DNA of 64,000 bases from Clostridium sp. CM027. GTDB lineage: Bacteria > Bacillota > Clostridia > Clostridiales > Clostridiaceae. The stretch covers positions 1,302,001-1,366,000 of the forward strand of contig NZ_CP077725.1 in NCBI RefSeq assembly GCF_024730565.1, given 5' to 3'. Below, in pieces: positions 43,254-52,626 of the stretch. The stretch's first letter is position 1. Each line of letters opens with the position of its first letter. Both the position numbers and the translations under genes were made by a program. The notes under the pieces were generated by a model. It saw only the letters and a program-made list of their open reading frames with translations. It made no database searches and had not been told where the DNA came from.

Positions 43254-43781
43254 CTGTGTAGTACCGGAACACAGGTCCTAAATTTTACCATCTAAGTTTC
43301 ATTTAAAGATCCTCGTTTATCATGTTTGCGGATGCTCCACAGACTATGGCTGATGAAGGGAGATGGCGGGGAACGGCGGCTGGGGCAGTAAACAGGCCCG
43401 GCCCGAAGTTACAAGATACTTTGCTGTCGGCTGGCTAAATCAAGCCGTTATGTTTCCATAACGGCTTGATGTGCTGTTTTGAAATACAGTAATAACAAAG
43501 CACGGCAACGTCCTCCTTTTACGCCGCCGTGTCCCGAAAAAGGGGCACAGTTTATCAATCCCTCCGGTATACAGAAAACGGCGATTTTGATTTTCAAAAC
43601 CACCGTTTTCTGTATATCTTTTTATGGCATAACGAACCCCCGCCGAATAACGTTTTTTTCTTTTTCCGCTTGCGCGGCGGGTTTTTTGCCGTATTTTATT
43701 GTGGTACAACTTCGGGGCGATTGCGAATCACTTGAACTAAATGTTTTTTTGATTTTCTATCAAGTCAATATCGGTTTTGAA

Positions 43782-46355
43782 TTAATTCATGTCATCCCGA
43801 AGCGCGTCAATAATATTTTCTTTTTTTATCTTGCTAACAGAATACAGCATTGTAATGAACACTACAAAGAGCACGCTGAACACGCTGATTGCCATATTGC
43901 CCCACGGGAACATAAAACCGATGTCCTCCCCGCTGCTGACCATCCCTTTGTAAATCAGCCAAGAGGAGATTGCCGCTATGGGAAGCCCGAAGAGCAACGC
44001 CTTCATGCCATAAAAGGCACACTCGAAATTCATCATCTTTTGGAAATCGCGGTCAGACATCCCCACAGATCGGAGCATGGCAAGCTCTCGCCGACGCAGC
44101 TTGATATTAGTGGAAATAGTGTTGAACACATTAGCAACCGCAATCAGCGAAATCATAATGATAAAAGTATAAGCGAACACGTTGACAATTAATATATAAT
44201 TGCGGCTCTGATCAAACATTTCATAATAATTGTACAGTTTATAATTGGATTTAATTCCCATACCCTTAATCATCGCTTCCATTTTAGCCATCGACTTTGT
44301 GGGATTCTTTAATCTAAAGGTCAATCCCTTAATAACCGCATGGGTATCGGAGGTTTCAAACTTCTCTTTGAGCGAATAGGGGACCATCACGCTAAAAATG
44401 CACGGATTCTTCGACCCGGAGTTTCCTAGGATCGGGAGTGTATCAGGCAGCACGGTATTGACAAACGTAATGCTTACGTTTCGCCCCTGTTTTATCTTCG
44501 GCTTGCCATTTGTTTCGGGAGCGATGGTAAAATTCATGGAAGAACTCTTGAATATATCAATCAGCTCGCTCTGCCCGGCTTTCGCGTTGTCTACTTTTTG
44601 GGCAACGGCGATCATTTTCGCGTTTTTCCCGGTATATTCCTTTACGGGCAAACCCAAGCCTTTGATAATATTCAGATAGGCGCTATCACCAAGAAACTGG
44701 ATGTCCATTGGCAGATTAACCGTTTTGTCCGGCAAATTATAACCCGCGTATTTCCGGTAGCGGTCTGAAAAATTGCTTGCTTTAACCGCGCATGAATACT
44801 TCATAAGCGCTTGATACGAGCTTTCGTAAACACCGTCGGCGGTTTTCAATTTGTCGTAAAGCGACAACATTTCGCTATCGTCCATGTCCTGTGTGGCCAA
44901 ACCGATGTCAAAGGTAGTAACCTCTACTGTCCGCTCCGACACCTGTTTTATATCCGTTACAAAAGCACTGGTCGATATAAACAGCACTACGCTTAAAACA
45001 AGTGATAGCACAATGCTGCGATAGCGTTTCTTGTTTCTTTTAAAATTCTTTAGCGCAAGGGTTCCCTCCAAACCGTAAATACGCTGCGCCAGTTTTGACG
45101 TTTTCACGGCTTTGGATTCAACTTTGACCTCGTTCGTCTGGCGAATACTCTCCATAACGGGAGTGCTTGCGGCCTTTCTGGCCGGGATATAGGCCGAAAT
45201 CAGAATTGTAACTATGCTGACTGCCGCCGCGCCGACAATCGCGGGGACGGACACTGTCAAGGTGAAATGGACGTTGCTGTAGAGAACGTGCTCAAAATTC
45301 TTGGCGACACCGGAAATCACAAGCCCGATGCTGCCTATGCCAACGATAACGCCAATCGGTATGCCGACCGCACCTATACAAAGTCCCTCAACTAGCACCG
45401 AATTTCGCAGCTGCCTCGCTGTGGCTCCCACCGACGAGAGAATCCCGAACTGGTGTGTGCGTTCATTCATTGATATGTTGAACGAATTATAAATCAGAAA
45501 AATCGAGCCTACCATTATCAATGCAACCAAAATGCCGCCAATCGAGTACAGAAGCGTGTTGAAAAACTTATCCTCCGAAAGACCCATGAAGCGCAACACA
45601 TTATCGTTAAATACATAGCTATGGCTTTGGGCTGTGCTGCTTGCGTAAGCGTGAACCCCATGCGGGTTTTTAAGCGTGACAAATAGGTTTAAGCTGTCCG
45701 CTTTGCCTTCTGCATCTGCTTTCGTTATCAAGGTATATCCCGGCGCGGAAGACTCATCAAAACCGGGTTTTTCGCAGATTCCGACAACCTTGTAGGTTCT
45801 CTTGGCTTTTGGCATAAGAGTTTCTTTTCCAGAAATGTAAGGGTTTTGTTGACTGAGATTTTTGTTGACCTCCATGCGGCTTCCGACAGCAAGTGAAAGC
45901 GTGTCACCCACCGCAAATTGAACGCCGCCGCTTGCTTCGACGCTCAGCGGAACAAGAATCTCCCCACTGTTTTTCGGCAATCTACCTGAAACCAGGGTTA
46001 TGGGCAAGGTATCAAAGGCTTTCTTGCTAAATCCGGCTATAAAAAGATACGGCCTTTTGGGGTTTTTCCCTCCGTCAAGTTTTGCGTAGCCGATATTTTC
46101 AAATGTTGCGGTGTTTGCAACTCCATTGTCGAGAGTTCGTTCCTGTGCGAAAGAGGAATCAACGTTCAAATACTCGACGTGCCAATCGCCGTATTCCTGG
46201 GCCGCGCCTTTTGCCAGATAGTTCAGTATGGAAACACCCAAGGTAGCGACTGCCGTAATCATGGCGGCGGACAGGATAACCCCGATAACCGTTACAATCG
46301 TTCGTGTTTGGCTTTTTTTCATGCCTTGCAGGGTAACTTTATTGAAAATATTCAT
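43782..46355 (-). CDS. FtsX-type ABC permease with two permease domains
   Basis: 857 residues, MacB/LolC-type. TM1 (about 17-40, RTIVTVIGVILSAAMITAVATL) is followed by a large extracellular domain (about 45-265), three spans of the first FtsX domain (about 270-390), a linker, and a second TM/extracellular/FtsX repeat ending near 845. It forms an exporter or sensor complex with the ATPase whose gene overlaps its start by 4 bases, and it is encoded in one operon with a two-component system. Such sets respond to and protect from antimicrobial peptides; the ligand is not known. The base composition is clearly GC-richer than the flanks. Confidence 0.9.
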   Translation of the reverse strand: MNIFNKVTLQGMKKSQTRTIVTVIGVILSAAMITAVATLGVSILNYLAKGAAQEYGDWHVEYLNVDSSFAQERTLDNGVANTATFENIGYAKLDGGKNPKRPYLFIAGFSKKAFDTLPITLVSGRLPKNSGEILVPLSVEASGGVQFAVGDTLSLAVGSRMEVNKNLSQQNPYISGKETLMPKAKRTYKVVGICEKPGFDESSAPGYTLITKADAEGKADSLNLFVTLKNPHGVHAYASSTAQSHSYVFNDNVLRFMGLSEDKFFNTLLYSIGGILVALIMVGSIFLIYNSFNISMNERTHQFGILSSVGATARQLRNSVLVEGLCIGAVGIPIGVIVGIGSIGLVISGVAKNFEHVLYSNVHFTLTVSVPAIVGAAAVSIVTILISAYIPARKAASTPVMESIRQTNEVKVESKAVKTSKLAQRIYGLEGTLALKNFKRNKKRYRSIVLSLVLSVVLFISTSAFVTDIKQVSERTVEVTTFDIGLATQDMDDSEMLSLYDKLKTADGVYESSYQALMKYSCAVKASNFSDRYRKYAGYNLPDKTVNLPMDIQFLGDSAYLNIIKGLGLPVKEYTGKNAKMIAVAQKVDNAKAGQSELIDIFKSSSMNFTIAPETNGKPKIKQGRNVSITFVNTVLPDTLPILGNSGSKNPCIFSVMVPYSLKEKFETSDTHAVIKGLTFRLKNPTKSMAKMEAMIKGMGIKSNYKLYNYYEMFDQSRNYILIVNVFAYTFIIMISLIAVANVFNTISTNIKLRRRELAMLRSVGMSDRDFQKMMNFECAFYGMKALLFGLPIAAISSWLIYKGMVSSGEDIGFMFPWGNMAISVFSVLFVVFITMLYSVSKIKKENIIDALRDDMN

Positions 46356-47035
46356 GGTCTCACCCTCTCGTCTCGCACTACTTTGCCGTCTGATATGCCG
46401 ATAATGCGGTCTGCTTGCAGGGCGATATTTTCGTCATGGGTGACGAGGAGCAGGGTCTGCCCATATTTTTTATTGCTTTCTTTCAGCAGTTTGATGATTT
46501 CATGTCCATTTCGGCTGTCCAAACTGCCCGTGGGTTCATCGGCAAGCATGACCGCCGGGGAGTTCATCAAAGAGCGTCCTATGGAAACGCGCTGTTGCTG
46601 ACCGCCCGAAAGCTGATTGGGTAAATGCGTTTTGCGGTCTTTTAGCCCAAGCAGTTCCAACAAGTCATTCAGCCGTTCCTCGTTGACCTTGCGCTTGTCC
46701 ATCAGTATAGGCAAAGTGATGTTTTCCACCACATTCAGAGTGGGAATGAGGTTGTGAAACTGGTAAATCAACCCTACCTGCCGCCTGCGGAAAATGGCGA
46801 GTTTTTCATTGTTTTGGGCATATACATCCTGCCCCTCCAAATACACCTTTCCGCTTGTCGGCACGTCCACGCCGCCGATGATGTGAAGCAATGTGGATTT
46901 ACCGGAGCCGGAGGAGCCGATAATTGCGGTAAACTCCCCCTTTTCGATTGTAAGCGAAACATGGTCAAGCGCGGTAACTTGGTTTTCGCCCTTTCCGTAG
47001 ACCTTGTATAAATTTTCAATTTTTAAAAACTCCAT
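46352..47035 (-). CDS. ABC ATPase partner of the FtsX permease (MacB/BceA type)
   Basis: 227 residues: Walker A GSSGSGKSTLLH (about 39-50), a Q-loop (QVGLIYQFHNLIPTLNVVENI), the signature LSGGQQQRVSIGRSLM, Walker B VMLADEPTGSLDS and H-loop LLVTHDEN. All are typical of LolD/MacB/BceA ATPases. The ATG at 47035 has AAAGGAG nine bases upstream. It overlaps the permease start by 4 bases. Confidence 0.95.
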   Translation of the reverse strand: MEFLKIENLYKVYGKGENQVTALDHVSLTIEKGEFTAIIGSSGSGKSTLLHIIGGVDVPTSGKVYLEGQDVYAQNNEKLAIFRRRQVGLIYQFHNLIPTLNVVENITLPILMDKRKVNEERLNDLLELLGLKDRKTHLPNQLSGGQQQRVSIGRSLMNSPAVMLADEPTGSLDSRNGHEIIKLLKESNKKYGQTLLLVTHDENIALQADRIIGISDGKVVRDERVRP

Positions 47036-47117
47036 TATGTGAGTCTCCTTTCTCATGTCTTACCCATATAATAGCACCTTAAACTTACATCTCTGTGACT
47101 TTCAGGTGAGAGATTAG

Positions 47118-48107
47118 TCACTTTGGGAAACGAATGGCAAATATTGCGCCGCCCTGCGGGTGATTTTTTGCGGTAATCGTCCCTCCCTGCCGTGTTATAA
47201 TCATCTTGCAGAGAGCCAATCCAATCCCGTATCCTGTAGCGTTTGGGTTTTTCCCACGATAAAACCTGTTAAACAGGCAGGGTAAATCTTCTTTTTCAAA
47301 GCCCGCGCCACTGTCGTGGATGGCAATCTCGGTAAACAGTGGGTTGTCCGTGCAGACAATCTCAATCTTCCCGTTCTCGCCTGCGCTCTCCATGCAATTT
47401 TTGAGGATGTTTTGAATTGCTTCCGAAAGCCAACCTGAATCACCCTGAATAATCATACCTTTCGGTGCATCTATTTGAAAATCAATATCGTGCAGTTCCA
47501 TTGGGATTAGAAACGGGCGAATCGCGGCACATATCAAGTTGTTTACATCTATCTGCTCGCTTTGGAACACCACAATGCCCGCGTCCAAGCGGGATAACTT
47601 CAATAGGGAAGTAATCAGCCAATCCATCCGCACAAGCAATTCCTCTGTTTCCCGCACAAATGCTTTCCGCTCGGTTTCATCAGGGTTATTCGCTAACAAT
47701 GACAGAATGAGGTTCACGGATGTGAGCGGGGTTCGGAGTTGGTGGGCTATGTCGGCCAGCGAACCTGCAAGATGTTCTTTTTCTTTTTTCAGCACGTCGT
47801 TTTGCTCCCGAATGCGCAACGTCATTTTTGTTATCTCGCTGTGCAGAATGGAAAGTTCGCCCTCGTCCGATTCACCAATATACAAATGGTCAGCATTATG
47901 AAGCACAAGATCGATTTGATCTGAAATCCGAGCAATGCTTTTGTATCGGGCTTTGGTAAACGCGAAAAACGCTGTGCCAAAGACGGCGGCAGAAGCAATG
48001 GCAAGGATTCCAGCCAACCTATTTATTGTAAATCCCAGCGTTACAGTGGTGGTAGCTATTAAGGAGAACAAGATTGCAAGCTGCCGAAACTCTCTATTCC
48101 GAAGCAT
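47118..48107 (-). CDS. sensor histidine kinase
   Basis: 329 residues. Two N-terminal spans (about 10-30 and 32-50) are separated by almost no extracellular loop, so the signal is probably sensed in or at the membrane or through the ABC permease. A HAMP-like linker follows, then the DHp with His122 (DIAHQLRTPLTS), and N (IQNILKNCMESA), G1 (IAIHDSGAGF), F and G2 (GYGIGLALCKMI) boxes. Its start overlaps the regulator stop by 14 bases. Operon order is regulator, kinase, ATPase, permease. Confidence 0.93.
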   Translation of the reverse strand: MLRNREFRQLAILFSLIATTTVTLGFTINRLAGILAIASAAVFGTAFFAFTKARYKSIARISDQIDLVLHNADHLYIGESDEGELSILHSEITKMTLRIREQNDVLKKEKEHLAGSLADIAHQLRTPLTSVNLILSLLANNPDETERKAFVRETEELLVRMDWLITSLLKLSRLDAGIVVFQSEQIDVNNLICAAIRPFLIPMELHDIDFQIDAPKGMIIQGDSGWLSEAIQNILKNCMESAGENGKIEIVCTDNPLFTEIAIHDSGAGFEKEDLPCLFNRFYRGKNPNATGYGIGLALCKMIITRQGGTITAKNHPQGGAIFAIRFPK

Positions 48108-48780
48108 ACTCGCCCCCCAATCTATACCCCGTTCCGCGAACGGTCAGAACGATTTGCGGACTTGCGGGGTTGTTCTCTATCTTCTCCCGCAGGCGTTTGA
48201 TGTACACGGTCAATGTATTGTCATTGACAAACTCGCCCGCCGCGTCCCACAATTCGTCAAGTAGCCTGCCCCTCGTGATAATGCTTTTGGGGTTTCTAAT
48301 AAACACCAGCAACAAGCGGTATTCTAATGCTGAAAGGAAAACCTCGTTGCCGTTTTTCTTCACAACGCCGCTTGCCGTATCGACATAAAGCCCTCGGATT
48401 TCAAAAGCCGACCTAGAACGCCCGCTTTTTCGCAGGGCGGTTCCAATTCGCGCAATCAATTCACGCGGACGAAAAGGCTTGGTGATATAGTCGTCCGCGC
48501 CCATATTCAGGCCGGTAACAACACTCGCCTCATCGTCGTAAGCCGTCAGAAAGATAACGGGAATATCTTGCGTTTCTTTGATTTCCGTGCAAACCATAAA
48601 GCCATTTCCGTCAGGTAAAGAAATATCAATCAACGCCAAGTCAAATTTATTCCCGGCAAGAGCGGCAAGGGCTTCACTCCGCGTAGGGGCGTGGGTGACT
48701 GTAAATTTCTCCGCGCGGAGCAAAAGCATAAGGTTTTTAGCGATTGCCTTATCGTCCTCAACCAAAAATATCCGTTTCAT
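48094..48780 (-). CDS. OmpR-family response regulator
   Basis: 228 residues. The receiver domain has the acidic pocket (VEDD), the phosphoacceptor Asp52 (LALIDISLPDGNGF), Thr in FLTAYDD and Lys in ITKPFRPRELIARI. The C-terminal winged helix (TASGVVKKNGNEVFLSALEYRLLLVF...VNDNTLTVYIKRLREKIE) is OmpR/PhoB type. It probably activates the downstream ABC genes. Translation is coupled to the small HTH gene upstream through an ATGA overlap. Confidence 0.95.
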   Translation of the reverse strand: MKRIFLVEDDKAIAKNLMLLLRAEKFTVTHAPTRSEALAALAGNKFDLALIDISLPDGNGFMVCTEIKETQDIPVIFLTAYDDEASVVTGLNMGADDYITKPFRPRELIARIGTALRKSGRSRSAFEIRGLYVDTASGVVKKNGNEVFLSALEYRLLLVFIRNPKSIITRGRLLDELWDAAGEFVNDNTLTVYIKRLREKIENNPASPQIVLTVRGTGYRLGGEYASE

Positions 48781-48971
48781 TTATTTTCACCATCCTTTAC
48801 TTTACTGCTCCTATATCGTCCGTCAGCCGGTTTTTCAGTGTCAGCAGGAACAAGCCATGTATTTCCCATTTTTTTAGCTCCCTTAATCCGCCCGGAAGAG
48901 CAATGGCACACAACCATTCTGTCTGTGATTCCCGAAATTTTCGCTGCTTCTTTTGTCGTTATATAATTCAC
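48777..48971 (-). CDS. small HTH (excisionase-like) DNA-binding protein
   Basis: 64 residues. NYITTKEAAKISGITDRMVVCHCSSGRIKGAKKMGNTWLVPADTEKPADGR is the MerR/excisionase-like HTH found in many clostridial conjugative elements (the usual opening is MNYITTKEAA). A GTG start at 48971 fits that pattern and has GAAGG about nine bases upstream; an upstream ATG at 48986 is also in frame. It is the first gene of the regulator-kinase-ABC operon, so it may regulate the operon or the element that carried it. Confidence 0.75.
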   Translation of the reverse strand: MNYITTKEAAKISGITDRMVVCHCSSGRIKGAKKMGNTWLVPADTEKPADGRYRSSKVKDGENK

Positions 48972-48989
48972 GCATAATACCTTCATAAC

Positions 48990-49280
48990 TCTATTGTATT
49001 TATTTTGACGGAAATTTACATGCTGAGGTATAAAACAAAAAATTACAGGAGCGTTGAAAAGCGTTCGCGCTCCCGCAAAGGCTAAAGATGTTAGGCGGCT
49101 TTAAATGTCAGTATTCCGGCAAGCAGGCCAAGGTGGTACATACCTTGCGAATTTGCTCAAAATCCCCTTGCGGGATTTTTGGAAAATCTGCTTATTGGGG
49201 AGTATCCCCAATCCCCACTGAACACACAATAAATTGTGTGGCTACGCTCACTCCGTGAGCTGAAAAAATCACAGGTCAGA
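48990..49280. other. GC-rich non-coding stretch of the element
   Basis: Contains a GGAGCG...CGCTCC hairpin (about 49050-49076), the palindromic AAAATCCC-CTTGC-GGGATTTT terminator-like hairpin (about 49160-49185) and GTTAGGCGG (49090). Such sequences flank mobilisation genes in Tn1549-type elements. No gene. Confidence 0.45.
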
Positions 49281-49299
49281 TTATCTCTGCTCCTGTTAT

Positions 49300-49553
49300 T
49301 TTTCTTTTTTTCGATGAGCCATATCGTCGCCTATAAGACGATCAACATTTGCATTTGCGGTAACTACTTCCTACATTTCTTTTTTTACCGAATGGTACTT
49401 TGTATAGGCTTTTTTCTTTTGGGTGAGTAGCTCGGAATATTCTATTTGCAGAGCCTTGACAGTATGCAACTTTTTAACGCCCAGCTCATCAAAAGCCGCC
49501 TTTGCACGGTTACAATTGAAATCTTTTTTCTCATATATACCTCCTGCTTGCAA
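49300..49553 (-). pseudogene. relaxase (mobilisation protein) C-terminal fragment
   Basis: The minus strand reads DFNCNRAKAAFDELGVKKLH, then ALQIEYSELLTQKKKAYTKY and VKKEM, a TAG where Gln belongs, and EVVTANANVDRLIG. This is the coiled C-terminus of MobA/MobL-type relaxases from clostridial integrative elements. The catalytic N-terminal domain is gone. It marks the right edge of the GC-rich block as part of a formerly mobile element. Confidence 0.75.
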
Positions 49554-50066
49554 TTCATCTTATTGCTATAAATATAATTTTACCTAATTGACGTATTAAC
49601 TTTAACCGTCTTATTTGGAATAATTTTATCGTAATTCGACAAAACGCAACGAATATTGGGGGGATAGGCAAAAACACCCACATTCGTACACAATGATTTT
49701 AAAATTTAAATTCATAAAAATAGTTAGATTTATGAATTTGTCAAGTAAAATAATTACATTTTTGTAATTATACTTTCCTTGACGTACGAAATATCATTTT
49801 CGCTGACACTACCCCAAAAATAAATTGACTATTTTATTTTTGGGAATGGCATTGCAATTTTACTTATTCTTCCACAGTTATACAATAATTTTATAATAAT
49901 TATTCATCACCCTCATTGAATAATTATTATAAGATTGTCAATAATTTAGATATCCTACTTTAGTTAAAAAATTATTTACAAAAGCTTATAAATAGATTAG
50001 CAAAAGATGCAAAAGTAATTCTACATCCGATGAATAATTTGAGAATTATTTATATGAGGAATTGTC
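49554..50066. other. intergenic region right of the GC-rich block
   Basis: Base composition drops back to AT-rich. Contains the minus-strand GGGGTAG-family copy (49759-49815) followed by an ATAATTACA...TGTAATTAT hairpin. It also has GGATAGGCAAAAACACCC (49662-49679), whose complement occurs in the ComEC-like remnant at 24960-24977. Confidence 0.45.
49759..49815 (-). repeat. GGGGTAG-family dispersed motif, copy D
   Basis: The minus strand reads TTGGGGTAGTGTCAGCGAAA, then ATGATATTTCGTACGTCAAG, and ATTACAAAAA. It is closest to copy E at 63246. Confidence 0.55.
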
Positions 50067-50234
50067 ATGAAGCATCTTAAAGTAGGATTTTTCGTAGTAT
50101 CCATCATAATACTTTCCATACATTATAAGGTAGTTGAGATTAATTTTAATATCCTGTCAAAGAATGTAGGAAATATTGCTGTATGGATAGCTTGTACTAT
50201 GCTAGGAGCGATTATTTCATCCTGGCTTGAATAA
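50067..50234 (+). CDS. small two-span membrane protein
   Basis: 55 residues behind a GAGGA ribosome site six bases from the ATG. The product (KHLKVGFFVVSIIILSIHYK..., NVGNIAVWIACTMLGAIISSWLE) has two hydrophobic helices and few charges. Its own terminator follows. The family was not recognised. Confidence 0.6.
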   Translation: MKHLKVGFFVVSIIILSIHYKVVEINFNILSKNVGNIAVWIACTMLGAIISSWLE

Positions 50235-50240
50235 TGAGCC

Positions 50241-50282
50241 GGAAGGTAGCTTCAATAAAAAGAAGTTGCCTTTTGCTTTTTA
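50241..50282 (+). terminator. terminator of the small membrane gene
   Basis: GGAAGGTAGCTTC and GAAGTTGCCTTTT arms with an eight-base loop, then a T-rich tail. Confidence 0.75.
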
Positions 50283-50433
50283 CAAATTATTTACAATTCG
50301 CACTGTTTAGTAAGTTCGACATATCACAGTTACTGCATTTTGTTCGTCAATTATATCCTACAATATATTCTCAATATTGCTCTTAATAATCACAGCTGTT
50401 CCTGTTATTGTAATTAAAAACAACCGATATGAT

Positions 50434-51468
50434 TTATATATGAATAATGTTTCCTGCACTTGCTTTTTCTAATCGATTGATTATAGAATTCCCTAACCCA
50501 TTGTTATTGGGAGCTTGTATATAAATATGACTTACACTCAATTTATCACATTCTCTAATCAAATCAAACATCTTTTGTGCAGCTATATTTAACATTTTAA
50601 AGCTTCCTAAACTATATATATGTTGATAGTCCTTAAAATCGTTTAAAAATTCTTGAAAACAAATTACAACATCATTCTCATTTGCATTTTCTTTAATCCA
50701 TTTAGAAGTTTTTACATAATCTCCTTCAACCAATGTTAGTGGTGCATCTGGTGCATAGTGTTTATATTTCATTCCTGGAGCCTTTGGAATTTCATTTTCT
50801 TTCACGCTTAATAAATCCTTTTTATATATAAGATTTGGAATCACATTACATATGTCATCCAAGCTTATTGCTCCTGGCCTTAGCAGTATTGGGGCTGGAG
50901 TAGACATATCTATAATTGTTGACTCTAACCCAATTGAACACGGCCCTCCATCTAAAATACAAGAAATTTTTCCATTTAAATCATTGTAGCAATGCTCGGC
51001 ACTAGTAGTTGATGGCTTTCCTGATAAATTTGCAGATGGAGCTACTAATAAAGTTCCACTTTCTTTAATTATAGCCCTTGCTATTTCACTTTTTGGGAAT
51101 CTAACTCCTACAGTTTTCATTCCTGCAGTAATTGTATCTGAAATGCAATCTTTCTTATTAAAAATCAAAGTTACTGATCCCGGCCAAAAAGTACCAAATA
51201 CTTTCTCTGCTTCTTTTGAAATATCTTTGCATATGTCATACACTTGTTCCAATTTATATATATGTACCAATAATGGATTATCCTGTGGCCTTCCTTTAAC
51301 TTCAAATATTTTTTTTATTGCATTTTCATTAAAAGCATCTGCGGCTAATCCATAAACAGTTTCTGTTGGAATTGCAATCACTTCACCATTTCTTAGATAC
51401 TCTGCACCTTTTACAATATTTTTATAATTAATATTTAAATCTTTAACATTTAATATTTCTGTTTCCAT
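50434..51468 (-). CDS. threonylcarbamoyl-AMP synthase (Sua5/YwlC)
   Basis: 344 residues, the length of Sua5-type enzymes. The N-terminal YrdC domain shows LRNGEVIAIPTETVYGLAADAFNE (about 20-45), EVKGRPQDNPLLVHI, VGVRFPKS and LVAPSANLSGKPSTT. The C-terminal Sua5 domain includes APGMKYKHYAPDAPLTLVEG. It makes threonylcarbamoyl-AMP for the t6A37 modification of ANN-decoding tRNAs. The ATG at 51468 follows AGGAGG; an upstream extension of 28 codons has no ribosome site. An essential housekeeping gene amid accessory DNA. Confidence 0.95.
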   Translation of the reverse strand: METEILNVKDLNINYKNIVKGAEYLRNGEVIAIPTETVYGLAADAFNENAIKKIFEVKGRPQDNPLLVHIYKLEQVYDICKDISKEAEKVFGTFWPGSVTLIFNKKDCISDTITAGMKTVGVRFPKSEIARAIIKESGTLLVAPSANLSGKPSTTSAEHCYNDLNGKISCILDGGPCSIGLESTIIDMSTPAPILLRPGAISLDDICNVIPNLIYKKDLLSVKENEIPKAPGMKYKHYAPDAPLTLVEGDYVKTSKWIKENANENDVVICFQEFLNDFKDYQHIYSLGSFKMLNIAAQKMFDLIRECDKLSVSHIYIQAPNNNGLGNSIINRLEKASAGNIIHI

Positions 51469-51630
51469 AGATAAACTGCCTCCTATTTGCGTAATTTGTT
51501 TGGTATAATAACCATTACTATTTATCCCACTAATGGCTGTTATACCACACACCTATTCAGTTCCAAAAACAACCGTTTATGGTGCTTATACAGTTGACGA
51601 GCAATAAAAGAATGTTGTAAATTATAACCA

Positions 51631-52107
51631 CTATAAATTTAATTCCATTTTTTTGTTTCTTGTTAACATTCCCATTTTTTCATAAAAATAAATTGCACCT
51701 TTATTAAATTCCCATACAACTAATTGTAATGATGAAGCACCTTCTGCTCTTACATAATCTACAATATATTGAAATAATAATCTTCCAATCCCATTTTTCT
51801 TATAATTTGAATTGACACAGAAATCATCTATATAAGCCACTCTTCTTGGTATTAATATTGATACGCTTTGCATATCAATAATTTTCACTGTACTATAAGC
51901 AATTGATTCTTTTTTATCAGTATTTTCAACAACAAATAATTTTGTATTATATGTATTCAATAAATTACTAAAATGCTCTTTTAATAAAGGATTATTGATA
52001 TTAAAAACATCTGGTCTATTTTCAACATGCAAATTATGTACCTCGGCATTAAGGTTACTAATATCATTGTAATCACTACTAATTGCTTCTCTTACTGTTA
52101 AATTCAT
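51631..52107 (-). CDS. GNAT family N-acetyltransferase
   Basis: 158 residues. The N-terminal strand-helix (LTVREAISSDYNDISNLNAEVH) is followed by motif A VNSNYKKNGIGRLLFQYIVDYVR (acetyl-CoA loop) and motif B LVVWEFNKGAIYFYEKMGM, complete for a single-domain GNAT. GGAGGG precedes the ATG. It ends about 160 bases after sua5 begins, on the same strand. Acceptor unknown. Confidence 0.92.
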   Translation of the reverse strand: MNLTVREAISSDYNDISNLNAEVHNLHVENRPDVFNINNPLLKEHFSNLLNTYNTKLFVVENTDKKESIAYSTVKIIDMQSVSILIPRRVAYIDDFCVNSNYKKNGIGRLLFQYIVDYVRAEGASSLQLVVWEFNKGAIYFYEKMGMLTRNKKMELNL

Positions 52108-52149
52108 AAAAATCCCTCCTCCATTAGTTCGTTATATATTACAATTATT

Positions 52150-52257
52150 CATGTATCGTAGAATGTCACGGTAGACGTATTAGTCACCCAGTACACTCCG
52201 CACAGATCCCAGCGTGCGGAACTACCGCAGCGGGCTCTTCAAATATATTCGCTTACG
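52150..52257 (-). ncRNA. group II intron domains V-VI (3' end)
   Basis: On the minus strand AGAGCCCGC, TGCGG, TAGT loop, CCGCA and CGCTGGGATCT form the catalytic domain V hairpin with the AGC triad. It is followed by a domain VI-like hairpin and the typical ACTAATACGTCTACCGTG 3' end. The rest of the ribozyme is missing. Confidence 0.7.
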
Positions 52258-52260
52258 TAA

Positions 52261-52509
52261 TCACTCAAAACAGGTTTCGATTCTCATTTGTGTTTCTGCT
52301 CTTTCCACTACTCTATGTTTAATTAGTCCATACCAATTCATCTTTTTATTAAACTCTTCCAAGTTGAAACCCTTTCTTTGATTTCTACGATTCATCCATT
52401 TATACAATATTCTTAGGGATGGTCCATAGAATTCACTAAGTCCCTTACTATTTCCTATTACTCCGTAATAGTTGAAATATCCCCTGTATTTAGAATTTAA
52501 CATTGTCAC
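52261..52509 (-). pseudogene. group II intron maturase C-terminal fragment
   Basis: 82 residues of the maturase/X and DNA-binding end (LNSKYRGYFNYYGVIGNSKGLSEFYGPSLRILYKWMNRRNQRKGF, then GLIKHRVVE). The reverse transcriptase domain is absent; an IS3-family element begins 43 bases upstream at 52552. It lies directly before domain V, the natural order of a group II intron 3' end. Confidence 0.8.
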
Positions 52510-52626
52510 AATCCAAGGCTCATTCCTCTAAATAGATTGTATGGTATTAAATGACCTGATATACTAAAGTTGTAACACTGAGTACTAATAAAATAGTATA
52601 ATAAAATTAGGAGAGTGGTGTTACAA

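Larger units (their letters stand above)
42907..43781. other. junction region at the left edge of the GC-rich block
   Basis: No convincing gene. Contains a perfect 32-bp palindrome (43013-43044), the second GGCTGGT hairpin (43193-43253), and from about 43320 a rise in G+C. Several strong hairpins follow: AAGCCGTTAT...ATAACGGCTT (43442-43469), ATACAGAAAACGG...CCGTTTTCTGTAT (about 43569-43615) and CCGC...GCGG with a T-run (about 43668-43686). Confidence 0.5.

Noticed and set aside
43440-43735. Open frames on both strands in the GC-rich junction region
   Set aside because: They consist of strong inverted repeats read as protein, have basic low-complexity products, and lack ribosome sites; the hairpins explain them better.
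49060-49100. GTTAGGCGG near 49090 as a second integron core site
   Set aside because: No matching R'' box, L arms or cassette boundary nearby; it lies in non-coding DNA of the conjugative-element remnant.
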